A DNA stretch of 64,000 nt from an uncultured Flavobacteriaceae bacterium (GCA_947500585.1 CANMSN010000014.1:18601-82600); one strand, 5' to 3'; counted from the first letter of the stretch, positions 17,847 to 27,334 are shown. The notes: a model not told the origin generated them from the sequence alone. Numbers and translations: made by a program.

Positions 17847-19448
17847 ATGCAGCTAGATTACGTTCCATTTTCTAAAACAGGCTATTTTTCATCTTTAATT
17901 TCTGATTATTTAGATGAAAAACAAGATTTAAAACCATTTTATAATCGTTTTCCAAGCTTAGAAAATTTTAGACTTCAGATTGAGGAAAAAGAAGCTTCTT
18001 TTAGTAATGAAAAACGTAATATTTTAGTAAAAAGGCTTAAAAATCAATATAAGCGTGTTGATGCTTCTAAAAGTACACTTCAAAATATTGAAGCTTTAAA
18101 AAGCTCAAAAACATTTACTATTACTACAGGGCATCAATTAAATTTGTTCACTGGTCCGCTTTATTTCTTATATAAAATAGTATCTGCCATAAATCTTTCA
18201 AAAGAATTAAAAGATAAGTATCCAGAATATAATTTCGTGCCTGTATATTGGATGGCAACTGAAGATCATGACTTTGAGGAAATAAATTATTTTAATTTTA
18301 AAGGTAAAAAGGTTCATTGGAATAAAGGTGCCAGTGGTGCTGTTGGTGAATTATCAACTGAAGGATTAGAGGAAGTTTTTGAATTATTTTCTTTAGAATT
18401 AGGAAAAAGTAAGCATGCAGAACAGCTAAAAAATCTTTTCAAGAAAGCCTATTTAGAGCATACTAATTTAGCTGACGCCACACAATTTTTAGCCAACGAA
18501 TTATTTAAGGATTATGGATTAATTATTATTGATGCGAATGATAGCGATTTAAAGCGTTTGTTTATACCTTATATTAGAGAAGAACTTGTAAATCAAACGC
18601 CGTATAATACGGTTTCAAAAACTAATGCCGATTTAGAAGCTGTTTCAGATGCTTATAAAATTCAAGTAAACCCAAGAGATATAAATTTATTCTATTTAAA
18701 AGAAAACTTGCGTGAACGTATTGTTTTTGAAGATAGGGTTTATAAAGTTATAAATACAGATATAATTTGGAGCAAGAGTGAAATACTAAAACACCTCGAT
18801 GAGGTACCAGAATGCTTCTCGCCAAATGTTATCATGCGTCCGCTATACCAAGAAGTAATTTTACCAAATGTATGTTATATAGGCGGTGGGGGAGAATTGG
18901 CGTATTGGTTTCAACTAAAAAGTTTCTTTAATGAAGTTAAAGTACCGTTTCCAATATTACTATTACGTAATTCTGCATTAATTCAAACAGAGAGTCAAGC
19001 AAAGAAACTCAAGAATTTAAATATTTCAAAAGAAGATATCTTTTTAAAACGTGATGCTTTTATCAATAAAAAGGTTAGAGAAATATCGAATATTGAAATA
19101 GATTTTTCAGAACAAAAAGAGCATCTTCAAAAGCAATTTAAAGATTTATATATACTAGCTGAACAAACAGATAAATCGTTTTTAGATGCCGTAAAAGCAC
19201 AAGAAGTTAAACAGCTAAAAGGTTTAGAAAAATTAGAGAAACGTTTGCTTAAAGCACAAAAAAAAGCTCTATCAGACCAAGTTTCTAGAATGACAGAATT
19301 TCAAAATCAATTATTTCCAAATCAAAGTTTACAAGAACGAAACACTAACTTTTCTGAGTTTTATTTGGAGTATGGACTAGAACTGATTCCAAGTTTAATT
19401 AAAAAATTAAAACCCTTAAAAGGAGAATTTACTATTATAACGTTATAA
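17847..19448 (+). CDS. bshC: Bacillithiol biosynthesis cysteine-adding enzyme BshC
   Basis: A 533-residue cytosolic protein, a typical length for BshC, which adds cysteine to GlcN-malate to finish bacillithiol. Recognisable segments are TITTGHQLNLFTGPLYFLYKI near residues 90-110, VPVYWMATEDHDFEEINYF (nucleotide-binding core), and FSPNVIMRPLYQEVILPNVCYIGGGGELAYWFQLK. A C-terminal coiled coil (about 420-500) matches the known helical insertion used for dimerisation. Together with bshA at 4971 this shows that the organism makes bacillithiol as its low-molecular-weight thiol. The gene follows the surface cluster but is probably independently transcribed. Confidence 0.96.
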   Translation: MQLDYVPFSKTGYFSSLISDYLDEKQDLKPFYNRFPSLENFRLQIEEKEASFSNEKRNILVKRLKNQYKRVDASKSTLQNIEALKSSKTFTITTGHQLNLFTGPLYFLYKIVSAINLSKELKDKYPEYNFVPVYWMATEDHDFEEINYFNFKGKKVHWNKGASGAVGELSTEGLEEVFELFSLELGKSKHAEQLKNLFKKAYLEHTNLADATQFLANELFKDYGLIIIDANDSDLKRLFIPYIREELVNQTPYNTVSKTNADLEAVSDAYKIQVNPRDINLFYLKENLRERIVFEDRVYKVINTDIIWSKSEILKHLDEVPECFSPNVIMRPLYQEVILPNVCYIGGGGELAYWFQLKSFFNEVKVPFPILLLRNSALIQTESQAKKLKNLNISKEDIFLKRDAFINKKVREISNIEIDFSEQKEHLQKQFKDLYILAEQTDKSFLDAVKAQEVKQLKGLEKLEKRLLKAQKKALSDQVSRMTEFQNQLFPNQSLQERNTNFSEFYLEYGLELIPSLIKKLKPLKGEFTIITL

Positions 19449-19480
19449 AAAAGCAAGCCCTAGAGCCTACTTTTTTAAAC
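19449..19480. terminator. Weak bidirectional hairpin between convergent genes
   Basis: A run of A plus G (AAAAAAG) pairs with CTTTTTT across an interrupted GC-rich centre (CCCTAGAG). It lies between the bshC stop and the convergent lipoprotein gene, so it could serve both strands. The pairing inside is imperfect. Confidence 0.35.
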
Positions 19481-19500
19481 TAATTCAAATTACTACATAT

Positions 19501-21201
19501 TTAATTACAAGCATCTGGAATGTCTCTGGTTTCTGTCAACGTTTCAATCAACCTATCTATGGTTGTTGTTCCGCGAACAGTAACTTCAATAAATTTGTCT
19601 TGCACATCGGTTACAACACCAGTAAAACTGTTGAAGGCAAACTGTGTTAGAATCTCCTGACCTGATAAATCTGCATTATTTTCCTGATATTTCCCTGTTA
19701 TTATAAAGCGCTGAATAAAAGGTACTTTAATGTTCTGATATTGTTGATAGACATCTGCTACAGAGATTGCAGTCTTGGGAGGAACACTCACATCTCTCTT
19801 CACTGAAACTATTACTGACTTTTCTGTACTCAAGCTACCAGACTTGGTATTGGTTTCTGTTTCTGTTTTTGTATATTGATAATTTCCGGTAATTTCGACC
19901 GCTGTTTTAGCTCCCACGCCAAAGAACTTAGTTTCTGCTTCATGAGAAATTTTAACAGAAACACCTGCAGAGTTGGTTGTTGCAACCGACATTGATTCTT
20001 CCCAACCAGCCGTTTGTGTTGTAGTAATACTGGTTTCTTCACTAATGCCTTGAGCCAAACTACTACTTGAGCTACAATTTCTAAGAGTACTATTATAAGC
20101 ACTGTTAGTAGATGAAGGTGGCATAATAGGTCTTACAAAATTCAATTCAGTAGCTTGTATATTCCAATCGATATCAAAAGATAATATCCTGAAATAAGCA
20201 AGCTTATGATTATTAGTTTCATCTTTGGCAACTAATCTTAAATCATTTGTTTGATCTAAATCACCTGCAAGTACTAATTTTTTATTTTGCTTAATGGAGG
20301 TAATTGTATAGAGTCCTGGCTTAAATTTTTCAATTTTAAATTTATAGTTGTCTAAAACAGTAGCATCCGTATTTACACCGTTATTAGTCAGGTTGGCCTT
20401 AGACTGAATATTTAACTGTCCTATAGAACCACTTACCGCAGTGTATAAATAATGGATATTAGAACCATCACGTACGCTTATGTTAAAAACATCTTCTTCT
20501 CCTGGGAGTTCTTCAAAGTAGAAAGTAGTATAGTTCGCAGGGTAATCTCCGTTATAATCTAAGTTTGAATCTGAAATTCGCTTCGTTACTATTGGAGCGG
20601 TCAAATCACCAGTACTTTCATATAACTGCGAAACGGGAGCTCCAATTATTATATTATTTTCATCTGCGATTTGAGCAAAATGTAAAACAGTACTTCTCAA
20701 TGATACTTTTGCAAATAGATCGTCAAGGCTATTTGCATCAATTTCTTGTGGATCGGGGCTTCCTTTAAATGAAAGTTTTGGAAAGCTTTGAGTAGCTATT
20801 ACTGAGCCATTTTCATCTTTTACCGTTACATCGATAGCTACACCTTCTTTTAGTTCATTTTCAATAGTATCCTCTAAAACATCGTTTTCAAAAGATAAAT
20901 AAGCAAGATTATTGAACTCATCAAAGACAACGGTTTGATCTTCAATATTCGAATTTGCGCTTATTGAAATGTCTGCTGTAGCAGGTTTATAGCCTTTTTT
21001 AGCAATATCTCTGGCACTAATGCTGATACCAATTTCGCCTTCATCTGTTTCGAATTCGTCTAATTGAATGGTAGATGGTAATACTTCTACTTGTCCGTTA
21101 CCACCATTGTCGATATTAGGGTCGTCTTTACTACATGCAGCGATAACTACAATACATAGTAACAGTACCAATTTTTTAATTAATTTGTTTTGCGTGTTCA
21201 T
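19501..21201 (-). CDS. Lipoprotein with C-terminal aerolysin/ETX-MTX2-like pore-forming-toxin fold
   Basis: A 566-residue lipoprotein (lipobox VIAAC, Cys23) with an Asp/Asn/Gly-rich linker. Residues about 40-160 are beta-rich; about 270-340 resemble a beta-trefoil-like stretch (LYTITSIKQNKKLVLAGDLDQ). From about residue 380 to the end the pattern is that of aerolysin-type beta-pore-forming proteins. Long Ser/Thr-alternating strands (SITTTQTAGWEESMSVATT; YQYTKTETETNTKSGSLST) are followed by V-x-VPPKTAISV and VPFIQRFIITGKY, which match the conserved ETX/MTX2 'VPP-x-T ... VPF ... G' signature. The gene is preceded by two GGAC direct-repeat sites and followed upstream by two TPR-LuxR regulators. 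Target and pore activity are unproven. Confidence 0.7.
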   Translation of the reverse strand: MNTQNKLIKKLVLLLCIVVIAACSKDDPNIDNGGNGQVEVLPSTIQLDEFETDEGEIGISISARDIAKKGYKPATADISISANSNIEDQTVVFDEFNNLAYLSFENDVLEDTIENELKEGVAIDVTVKDENGSVIATQSFPKLSFKGSPDPQEIDANSLDDLFAKVSLRSTVLHFAQIADENNIIIGAPVSQLYESTGDLTAPIVTKRISDSNLDYNGDYPANYTTFYFEELPGEEDVFNISVRDGSNIHYLYTAVSGSIGQLNIQSKANLTNNGVNTDATVLDNYKFKIEKFKPGLYTITSIKQNKKLVLAGDLDQTNDLRLVAKDETNNHKLAYFRILSFDIDWNIQATELNFVRPIMPPSSTNSAYNSTLRNCSSSSSLAQGISEETSITTTQTAGWEESMSVATTNSAGVSVKISHEAETKFFGVGAKTAVEITGNYQYTKTETETNTKSGSLSTEKSVIVSVKRDVSVPPKTAISVADVYQQYQNIKVPFIQRFIITGKYQENNADLSGQEILTQFAFNSFTGVVTDVQDKFIEVTVRGTTTIDRLIETLTETRDIPDACN

Positions 21202-21357
21202 AATATGTTGTTTTGTGGATTAAACTTAGTTTTGTGTGCCCTTGCGCCTTAAAGGTCTGCAGCCCATAGTAGCGCAAGACACCACAAAACGGTTGTTGTC
21301 AAATTAATGACAATGTAAATGTATTATCTAGTTGGTTTCCAATGAAATGTAGTGTGC

Positions 21358-21374
21358 GGACAAAAGTCGGACAA
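21358..21374. promoter_or_regulatory. GGAC direct repeat, 11-bp spacing (site 3)
   Basis: GGACAAAAGTCGGACAA with GGAC cores at 21358 and 21369, 156 bp upstream of the minus-strand aerolysin-like lipoprotein gene. As written it reads on the plus strand, opposite to the gene it precedes. Confidence 0.55.
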
Positions 21375-21389
21375 GTCTAGAATAGATAC

Positions 21390-21406
21390 GGACTAAAGGG
21401 GGACTG
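21390..21406. promoter_or_regulatory. GGAC direct repeat, 11-bp spacing (site 4)
   Basis: GGACTAAAGGGGGACTG with GGAC cores at 21390 and 21401. It is a slightly diverged copy 32 bp (about three helical turns) from site 3, so the aerolysin-like gene has a double site. Confidence 0.5.
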
Positions 21407-21425
21407 GTATTTAATAATCAATGGT

Positions 21426-23300
21426 TTATACAGATAATATTAGGGCTTCCAGAGACTCGTTAGCATTGAGCCCTAATTTTTTACGAACTCTATATCTGGC
21501 TTTTTTTATACCTTCATTAGAAATGTTAAGAATAGATGCTATCTCTTTAGAGGATAAGTTCATTTTTACTAAGGAAAGAAACCTTAGTTCTGTTGCAGAA
21601 ATTTTTGGATATTGTTCTTTTATTTTGGAATTAAAATCCTTGTGTACTTGCTGAAAATAATTACTGAAATTTTCCCAGTTATTATCATCCTGCAGGTCAA
21701 AGTCGATGGTTCTAATTAGATGCTGGTAACCACCAGTATTTTGTGCTGTTTTTAATTCTTGCGCTTGTTGCTTTAAGTTTTCTAAAACTTCATTCTTTCT
21801 TGCTAAATGTAAGGCATGAGTGGTTAATTCTTTTTTCTTGAAAGCCAACTCATTATCCAATTTTTCTTTTTCGGCTTTATTACGTTTTATTTTTTGTCTA
21901 AAACCGTAATAACCAAAACCAACAACTAATAAACTAAGAAGAAGCCCAATGCCTAAAAGCAATTTTTGTAGGTTACTGACTTTTGCTTTTTGTTCAAGCA
22001 AATTAATTTCATTTTTTTGTAAAACAATTTCTTGTTCTTTTTCTTTTGTTTCAAACTCTGTTTTAAGTCTTTCTATTTCCTTGGACTTTTCCATGTTATA
22101 TACAGAATCATTTATGTTTTTGTAAGTTATATGGTCTTCCAATGCTTTTTTGTGCATACCTAAAGCTGCATAAGCTTCTGATCTGTCCCTGTAAGTTTGA
22201 TAAAGATCATCCTTGTTGCCAATGGAATCTGCTAATTCTATTGCTCTGTTTAAATAGGGAAGTGCTTTATCTGGAATATTTAATTCTTCTGTATAAACAT
22301 CACCTAGTTTTTTTAGAGCCCAGGATTCTGATAGCGGATGGTGTGAAATATTTTTAGAATAATAAATTGATTTTTTTAAATAATCAATTCCTTTTTGAAT
22401 TTGTCCCATTCTAACATGCGTTTTACCTATGTTAAATAACGTTATACCAATAAGACTGTGATTTTTTACTTCTTCAGAGTAACGTAAACTTTCTTCTAAA
22501 TAATTTATTGCAACATTATAGTTTTCTATTACATAATAGGAATTACCTAAATCATTTAAGGTTAATCCAATTTTTCTTCTGTTGTTTTCTTTTTGATAAA
22601 ATGTGAGTAATTCTTTTTTTATCTCTATGGATTTTTCTTTATTATCTGTGTAATGATAAAGCGATGCTAGCGCAGATTTTATTTTTATTTTTTCAACGTT
22701 TAATTTTAGGGCTTCGGCAATGTTTAATGCATTTAGTGCTGATTCAAAACCTTTATTATATTCTGTTTGTCTCATGTAAACTTTAGCACTTATAAGAAAT
22801 AGCTTCATCATTATAATTGAGTCTGTATTGGGCTTTGTGTACATCTCCATAGCTTCAGAAATACTCTTTAAAGCTTTATTGTAATCAGCGGTTACGTAGT
22901 GTAACTGAATCATATTATAAGTTACTAAGCCTGCTTCATATTTTTCATTTAAACTATTATATAAATTAAGAGATTTTGTGAAATAATATTTTGAAGAATC
23001 TATCTCACGTGATATCATAAAATATGCTCCTTTATGATTGTAAGATTTGGCTATTCCTTTTGTGTAGTTTATTTTTTTTGCAAGTTTTAGACCTTCAAGT
23101 GAATACTGTAAAGCTAATTTTGGTTTATGTCCATAATATAAATCATAAAGCGCATGTGCGGTTTTTACTTTAGAGGAATCTTGCTTTTGCTTTTGATAAA
23201 CATCCAAAAGACTATCTATTTTTTCTTGTTCCTGAGCCCAAATTGAATAGTTTGAAGTAATAATTATTACAAATAAGATAAGATACTTTTGTATCATCAT
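21426..23300 (-). CDS. TPR sensor with one transmembrane helix and C-terminal LuxR-type HTH (paralogue 1)
   Basis: A 624-residue protein with a signal peptide (about residues 1-22), then tetratricopeptide repeats up to about residue 380 (IGITLFNIGKTHVRMGQIQKGIDYLKKSI is one), a coiled coil, one transmembrane helix at about 446-468, a further basic coiled coil, and a C-terminal helix-turn-helix of the LuxR/NarL type (TELRFLSLVKMNLSSKEIASILNIS...ARYRVRKKLGL, about 569-612). This topology puts the TPR domain in the periplasm and the DNA-binding domain in the cytoplasm, a one-component transmembrane regulator class typical of Bacteroidota. A GGAC direct-repeat site 68 bp upstream suggests autoregulation. 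The neighbouring gene at 23497 is a paralogue. Confidence 0.9.
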   Translation of the reverse strand: MMIQKYLILFVIIITSNYSIWAQEQEKIDSLLDVYQKQKQDSSKVKTAHALYDLYYGHKPKLALQYSLEGLKLAKKINYTKGIAKSYNHKGAYFMISREIDSSKYYFTKSLNLYNSLNEKYEAGLVTYNMIQLHYVTADYNKALKSISEAMEMYTKPNTDSIIMMKLFLISAKVYMRQTEYNKGFESALNALNIAEALKLNVEKIKIKSALASLYHYTDNKEKSIEIKKELLTFYQKENNRRKIGLTLNDLGNSYYVIENYNVAINYLEESLRYSEEVKNHSLIGITLFNIGKTHVRMGQIQKGIDYLKKSIYYSKNISHHPLSESWALKKLGDVYTEELNIPDKALPYLNRAIELADSIGNKDDLYQTYRDRSEAYAALGMHKKALEDHITYKNINDSVYNMEKSKEIERLKTEFETKEKEQEIVLQKNEINLLEQKAKVSNLQKLLLGIGLLLSLLVVGFGYYGFRQKIKRNKAEKEKLDNELAFKKKELTTHALHLARKNEVLENLKQQAQELKTAQNTGGYQHLIRTIDFDLQDDNNWENFSNYFQQVHKDFNSKIKEQYPKISATELRFLSLVKMNLSSKEIASILNISNEGIKKARYRVRKKLGLNANESLEALILSV

Positions 23301-23368
23301 TTTCAGGCTGATTGCAGTTTATAGCTTAAATATACTAATTCTTATTTTTGAGTTTAAATTTAGAGTAC

Positions 23369-23385
23369 GGACAAAAAGGGGACAA
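23369..23385. promoter_or_regulatory. GGAC direct repeat, 11-bp spacing (site 5)
   Basis: GGACAAAAAGGGGACAA with GGAC cores at 23369 and 23380, 68 bp upstream of the start of the first TPR-LuxR gene (minus strand). Its presence before a regulator gene is what makes the whole set look like a regulon. Confidence 0.55.
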
Positions 23386-23496
23386 GCTTAATATAGAATT
23401 ATATTTAGTGCAAACTTTACTTTTAAAATGTTTAATTAAATATTATTTTTTGTGCATGAATCATGACAAATCCGTAAAATAGAAAAGAGATTAAGT

Positions 23497-25350
23497 TTAA
23501 AAATTCAATACAAAGTCTTGTAAAGAGTCTTCCCTACTTATGCCTAATTTTTTGCGTAAGCGATATCGTGCTTTTTTAACGCCTTCATGTGAAATATTTA
23601 AAATGTTTGCTATTTCTTTAGAAGATAAGTTCATTTTTAATAAAGACATCAATCTTAGTTCATTGGAAGTTACTTCTGGAAATTTTTCTTTTATATTACT
23701 ATTAAATCCGGAATGCACCTGTTCAAAATAACGAGAAAAATTTTCCCAATTGTTATCATCTTTCAAATCAAAATTTATAGTTCTAATAAGTTGGTTATAT
23801 CCTTTTTTAGAGTTTTCAGAGGTCTTAAATGTTTTAGCTTGTTGTTTTAAGTTTTCAAGTACTTCGTTCTTTTTTGCTAAATGAAGCGCATGTGAGGTAA
23901 GTTCTTTCTTTTTATAATCTAGCTCAAGATTCAATTTTTCTTTTTCTATTCTATTTCGCTTCAATTTTTGTCGTAATGCATAAAAACCAATAAGCGATAA
24001 TAATAAACCAAAGCCTAAAAGCACTAAATATAATGTATTGATTTCTCCTTTTTTTTCTAGTAGATTAATTTCATTTTGTTGTAGTAAAATTTGTTGTTCT
24101 TTTTTTTCTGTTTCGTATTGCGTTTTTAGTTCATCTATTTGTTTCGATGTATTTTCATTATAAAGGCTATCATGTATAATTTGATATTGCCGTTGGTCAC
24201 TTAGTGCTTTTGGGTAGTTGCCAATTTTTTCATAGGCTAATGACCTATTCCGAAAGCCATCTTCAAGAAGGTTTAAAAGCTTCATGGAGTCTGCCATTTT
24301 AATAGCAGTGGAATGACTTTCAATGGCTTTTTTATAATTACCACTTCTAAAGGATGCATTTCCAATTTCATTGTAACTTATTATAATGTTGTTCGTTGAT
24401 CCTATTTTTGATGTAATTTTATGGCTTTCTAATAATAATTCTAAGGCCTTTTTATGTTCTCCTCTTTTTGAGTAAATACCTGCCATATTTGAGAGGTTAG
24501 AAGCAATAAAATCATCACGTTCCATAGCTCTAGAAATTACTAAACTATGTTCGTAATATTCAAGAGATGTTTCATAATCTTCAAGATACCAATACAAGTT
24601 GCCTAACTCTATATCCATAACGGCAATCCAATACTCATTTTTTAGGGTTTTAAACTTCTGTAACGATTCTTTTAAAGGTTCAATAGCTTCAGTATAGTTT
24701 CCTCTTAACATTTCTATCCTGCCTATATCTCCTATAGCTATGGCTTTACCAACCTTATTTTCAGGTTTTATGGTATCTAAAACTCTGGATGCTTTGAGTG
24801 CTTCTTTCATGGCCAATTTAAAATCGCCATTATCCATATAAATCGTAGATTTTCGCTGAATATTATCAACTATATGCGGACCATGTTTCAAGGCTGTAGC
24901 TACTTCCAATCCATTATCAGCTAATCTAAGTGCCGTTTTAAAGTCTCCTTGAATGGTTTCAAAAATAGCATATTCATTTAATGCAAACCATAGGTTTTTC
25001 TTATCATCAATACTAGAAAGAGTTTTTACTGACTTTTTAAAATAATATCTTGTAGAATCTAAATCAGGAAAAAACCTGTAGTAATATGCCAAGTTAAGGT
25101 AGCCTAAACCTTCACCAGTCTTATAATTTATTTTTTTTGAAAGCGCTAATCCTAGATTAGCATGTTTATATGCCTCTTTGTTTTTTTTGTGTTTAAACGC
25201 ATGAAATAGTTTCTGACTTGTTTTAACTTTTTCAATGCTCTCAGGTTGATTATTAAATGCATTCAGAAGACTATCAATTTTTTTATCGTTTTGAGATGTT
25301 AATACATATGGAATCAGTATGAAATATAGTTGAAAAAGGAGACGTTTCAT
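23497..25350 (-). CDS. TPR sensor with one transmembrane helix and C-terminal LuxR-type HTH (paralogue 2)
   Basis: A 617-residue paralogue of the downstream gene with the same order of parts: signal peptide ending TSQ, TPR array (IGDIGRIEMLRGNYTEAIEPLKESLQ), coiled coil, transmembrane helix at about 440-460 (LYLVLLGFGLLLSLIGFYAL), basic coiled coil, then LuxR-type HTH (NELRLMSLLKMNLSSKEIANILNIS...ARYRLRKKLGIS). The HTH regions of the two proteins are nearly identical, so they may recognise the same DNA site, while the TPR sensor halves have diverged. Unlike its neighbour it has no GGAC direct-repeat site upstream. It probably arose by tandem duplication. Confidence 0.9.
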   Translation of the reverse strand: MKRLLFQLYFILIPYVLTSQNDKKIDSLLNAFNNQPESIEKVKTSQKLFHAFKHKKNKEAYKHANLGLALSKKINYKTGEGLGYLNLAYYYRFFPDLDSTRYYFKKSVKTLSSIDDKKNLWFALNEYAIFETIQGDFKTALRLADNGLEVATALKHGPHIVDNIQRKSTIYMDNGDFKLAMKEALKASRVLDTIKPENKVGKAIAIGDIGRIEMLRGNYTEAIEPLKESLQKFKTLKNEYWIAVMDIELGNLYWYLEDYETSLEYYEHSLVISRAMERDDFIASNLSNMAGIYSKRGEHKKALELLLESHKITSKIGSTNNIIISYNEIGNASFRSGNYKKAIESHSTAIKMADSMKLLNLLEDGFRNRSLAYEKIGNYPKALSDQRQYQIIHDSLYNENTSKQIDELKTQYETEKKEQQILLQQNEINLLEKKGEINTLYLVLLGFGLLLSLIGFYALRQKLKRNRIEKEKLNLELDYKKKELTSHALHLAKKNEVLENLKQQAKTFKTSENSKKGYNQLIRTINFDLKDDNNWENFSRYFEQVHSGFNSNIKEKFPEVTSNELRLMSLLKMNLSSKEIANILNISHEGVKKARYRLRKKLGISREDSLQDFVLNF

Positions 25351-25573
25351 TCAGAGGTTAGATTGTGTTTTGATAAAAATATATATTAAATATTTGAAAA
25401 TCAAATAAAGACTAATAATTGAGTTTTCACTATACTGTAAGGAGTATTTTTATTACAAAATTTAGATGCAAGACATAAAGTTGTAATTTATATGTAGTTG
25501 TTCTCAATAAATTTGTTTAAAATTTAATTTAAAAAAACTATCATTCCTAATTCTTCAATATAAAATCAATTCC

Positions 25574-25581
25574 TATTTTTG
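25574..25581 (+). promoter_or_regulatory. TAnnTTTG -7 element directly before guaA
   Basis: TATTTTTG matches the Bacteroidota primary-sigma -7 consensus. Its last base is only 4 nt before the guaA ATG, so a transcript from it would be nearly leaderless. No clear -33 TTG element is evident. Confidence 0.45.
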
Positions 25582-25584
25582 CGC

Positions 25585-27120
25585 ATGCAACATGACAAGG
25601 TATTAATTTTAGACTTCGGATCGCAATACACACAACTTATTGCCCGCAGAGTTAGAGAACTCAACATATATTCCGAAATACATCCATTTAATAAAATTCC
25701 AACAAACATAGAAGAATACAAAGCTGTAATTCTTTCAGGTAGTCCATTTTCAGTTAGGGGAGATGAAGCTTTACATCCTGATTTATCTAAAATTAGAGGT
25801 GTAAAACCCATGTTGGCAGTTTGCTACGGCGCACAATATTTAGCACATTTTTCTGGAGGTGAAGTAGCACCTTCAAACACCAGAGAATATGGTAGAGCTA
25901 ATCTATCTTTTATTCAAAAAAGCGAACCATTTTTTGCTCATGTTACAGATGGAAGTCAAGTTTGGATGAGTCATAGCGACACCATCAAACATCTACCAAC
26001 AAATGGGGTTTTATTGGCAAGTACTCATGATGTAGAAAACGCTGCATTTAAAATTGAAGGCGAAGCAACCTATGCTATTCAATTCCACCCAGAAGTATAT
26101 CATTCTACTGACGGCAAGCAAATACTTGAAAATTTTTTGGTAACGATTGCAGATATAAAACAAGATTGGACACCAGATTCGTTTGTTGAAGAAACGGTAG
26201 ACGCTATTCAAGAAAAAGTAGGAAACGACAAAGTGGTTTTAGGACTTTCAGGTGGTGTAGATTCTACGGTAGCAGCAGTATTACTTAATAAAGCTATTGG
26301 GAAAAACTTGTATTGCATTTTTGTTAATAACGGATTACTTCGTAAAAACGAATTTGAAAGTGTTTTAAATCAATATGAAGGCATGGGGCTTAATGTAAAA
26401 GGTGTTGATGCTTCTGATCGATTTTTAGCTGCTTTAAAAGGAATAGAGGACCCAGAAAAGAAGCGTAAAGCTATTGGTAATTCATTTATTGAGGTTTTTG
26501 ATGATGAAGCTCACAAATTAGAAGATGTAAAATGGTTAGCTCAAGGTACCATTTATCCAGATGTTATTGAAAGTGTTTCGGCAACTGGCGGACCATCGGC
26601 AACTATTAAAAGTCATCATAATGTTGGCGGATTGCCAGATTTTATGAAACTTAAAATAGTAGAGCCACTTCGTGCTATTTTTAAAGATGAAGTAAGACGA
26701 GTTGGTGCCACTTTAGGAATTGATCCTGAATTATTAGGACGCCACCCATTTCCAGGACCTGGATTAGGAATTCGTATTTTAGGAGATATTACTGCTGAAA
26801 AAGTTCGCATTCTTCAAGAAGTAGACGCTATTTTTATTAACGGGTTAAAGGAATGGGGCTTATACGATAAAGTATGGCAAGCAGGGGCTATGTTGCTACC
26901 CGTAAATAGTGTGGGTGTTATGGGAGACGAGCGTACTTACGAAAAATGTGTAGCACTTAGAGCGGTTGAAAGTACCGATGGAATGACTGCCGATTGGGTA
27001 AATTTACCTTACGAATTTCTTCAAAAAACATCAAACGATATAATAAATAAAGTAAAAGGCGTTAATAGAGTAGTTTATGACATTAGTTCAAAACCACCAG
27101 CAACCATAGAATGGGAATAA
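25585..27120 (+). CDS. guaA: GMP synthase (glutamine-hydrolysing)
   Basis: A 511-residue cytosolic enzyme converting XMP to GMP with glutamine and ATP. The ATG at 25585 gives the usual start [18 protein letters not shown]; an in-frame TTG two codons upstream is not needed. The class I glutamine amidotransferase domain has Cys80 in VCYGAQ and His168/Glu170 in FHPE. The ATP-pyrophosphatase domain has its PP-loop LSGGVDS at 221-227. The C-terminal dimerisation domain holds [10 protein letters not shown] and ends IEWE, as in other GuaA proteins. It is monocistronic, running away from the TPR-LuxR genes. Confidence 0.98.
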   Translation: MQHDKVLILDFGSQYTQLIARRVRELNIYSEIHPFNKIPTNIEEYKAVILSGSPFSVRGDEALHPDLSKIRGVKPMLAVCYGAQYLAHFSGGEVAPSNTREYGRANLSFIQKSEPFFAHVTDGSQVWMSHSDTIKHLPTNGVLLASTHDVENAAFKIEGEATYAIQFHPEVYHSTDGKQILENFLVTIADIKQDWTPDSFVEETVDAIQEKVGNDKVVLGLSGGVDSTVAAVLLNKAIGKNLYCIFVNNGLLRKNEFESVLNQYEGMGLNVKGVDASDRFLAALKGIEDPEKKRKAIGNSFIEVFDDEAHKLEDVKWLAQGTIYPDVIESVSATGGPSATIKSHHNVGGLPDFMKLKIVEPLRAIFKDEVRRVGATLGIDPELLGRHPFPGPGLGIRILGDITAEKVRILQEVDAIFINGLKEWGLYDKVWQAGAMLLPVNSVGVMGDERTYEKCVALRAVESTDGMTADWVNLPYEFLQKTSNDIINKVKGVNRVVYDISSKPPATIEWE

Positions 27121-27334
27121 AGATTGTGTTTTTTTAGTAAATTAGGTGTCTAAATAAAAGATTTACTATATTTCTCAAACTATTTATATTAATTATACTT
27201 AGTATTTTATGTTTTTTTGGCATGTTATATGTAAAAACAAAAATGTAAAAATGGATTTAAAAGCAATCCTTAACGTAATAAAACAACGTATATAAACTGT
27301 TTAATATTGGTTTTACTTCAAAACAGCAATAAGT

